Assembly (NCBI GenBank): GCA_964424125.1
Contig: CAYRHS010000156.1
Location: forward strand, 1 to 7,073
Direction of reading: 5' to 3'
DNA length: 7,073 nucleotides
Source of the DNA: CAYRHS01 sp964424125
GTDB taxonomy: Bacteria; Actinomycetota; Acidimicrobiia; IMCC26256; JAOSJL01
Part shown: positions 6,655 to 7,073 of the stretch, one piece after another
How the letters are laid out: each line of letters begins with the position of its first letter
Position numbering within the stretch: position 1 is the first letter of the stretch
Program-made: the position numbers and the translations under genes
Notes under the pieces: model-generated
Databases searched by the model: none
What the model saw: the letters and a program-made list of their open reading frames with translations, nothing else
What the model was told of the DNA's origin: nothing

Positions 6655-7073
6655 GCAGGTCCGGCTTCCTCCGTTCGCTCGTCGCGGTCGTGGCCGTCGC
6701 GTGCCTGCTCGCCGTGGGCGCGTGTGGGAACGACGACGGCGGCGAGGGGCCCCGGCCCGTCCCGACCGATGACGCCGAGGACCTGACGGGTCAGGCGACG
6801 GTCGAGGTCACAGCCCGGGACAACGTCTTCGAGCCGAAGGAGATCCGCATCGACCCCGGTACGACCGTGCGCTGGTCCAACCAGGGTCGCAACGACCACA
6901 ACGTCCTGGACGCGTCAGCCGGATGGAGTGACGCGACTCCCCTGCCGCCGGGCTTCGGCGCCGAGACCGAGGACTTCCACCCGGGGAGCTCGTACGACTT
7001 CACCTTCGACGAGCCCGGTACGTACGCGTACTACTGCTCGATCCACGGCACCGAGAACTCGGGCATGTTCGGC
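6651..7073 (+). CDS. Plastocyanin-like cupredoxin lipoprotein, C-terminus missing
   Basis: The frame starts at ATG 6651, inside the ATGA shared with the previous stop, and runs open to the right edge (141 codons). Residues 1-24 form a lipoprotein signal ending VGA before Cys25 (ACGNDD). After an acidic/proline linker, residues about 48-141 are a blue-copper domain: VFEPKEIRIDPGTTVRWSN, then His83 (NDHNV), Cys129 (YYCSIHG), His132 and Met139, the four type 1 copper ligands. It should bind one copper ion and carry electrons, or handle copper, on the outer face of the membrane. The spacing Cys-x2-His-x6-Met is longer between His and Met than in plant plastocyanin (Cys-x2-His-x4-Met). Only the last strand of the domain should be missing. 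The close match to the preceding gene's lipoprotein style and the overlap suggest a joint function. Confidence 0.92.
   Translation, partial: MSRSGFLRSLVAVVAVACLLAVGACGNDDGGEGPRPVPTDDAEDLTGQATVEVTARDNVFEPKEIRIDPGTTVRWSNQGRNDHNVLDASAGWSDATPLPPGFGAETEDFHPGSSYDFTFDEPGTYAYYCSIHGTENSGMFG

Overview
The window is a high-GC stretch (roughly 70% G+C by eye, with strong G/C bias at third codon positions). It looks like chromosomal DNA of an actinobacterium. The methionine synthase has an actinobacterial flavour, lipoprotein signals end in 'ACGND', a leaderless-type promoter sits at metH, and GTG is used as a start codon. Acidimicrobiia or a related environmental lineage is a guess I cannot confirm. Five protein genes are supported. 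No RNA genes, insertion sequences or CRISPR arrays are visible.

Layout. (1) Positions 1-2194, minus strand: metH, B12-dependent methionine synthase, cut by the left edge exactly at the cobalt-ligating His of its B12 domain. (2) Positions 2195-2449: a divergent intergenic region with a leaderless-type -10 for metH, several GC-rich inverted repeats, and two hairpins on the side facing the next gene. (3) Positions 2450-3643, plus strand: a secreted CAP/SCP-domain protein with a proline-rich linker and a C-terminal array of about 41-residue 'LDGWGG' repeats. (4) Positions 3746-5230: pepA, an M17 leucyl aminopeptidase with all expected metal and catalytic residues. (5) Positions 5269-6654: a lipoprotein with a right-handed parallel beta-helix. 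(6) Positions 6651-7073: a cupredoxin (plastocyanin-like) lipoprotein, cut by the right edge just after its copper-ligand Met.

How they fit together. metH is divergent and metabolically separate from the rest. The three plus-strand genes from pepA onward are tightly packed and probably co-transcribed. The beta-helix and cupredoxin genes overlap by the ATGA tetranucleotide, so they are probably translationally coupled. Both products carry lipoprotein signals, which predicts a pair of surface-anchored proteins, one of them copper-binding. This pair, possibly continuing beyond the right edge, is the best candidate here for a poorly described system. The CAP-repeat fusion is the second item worth attention.
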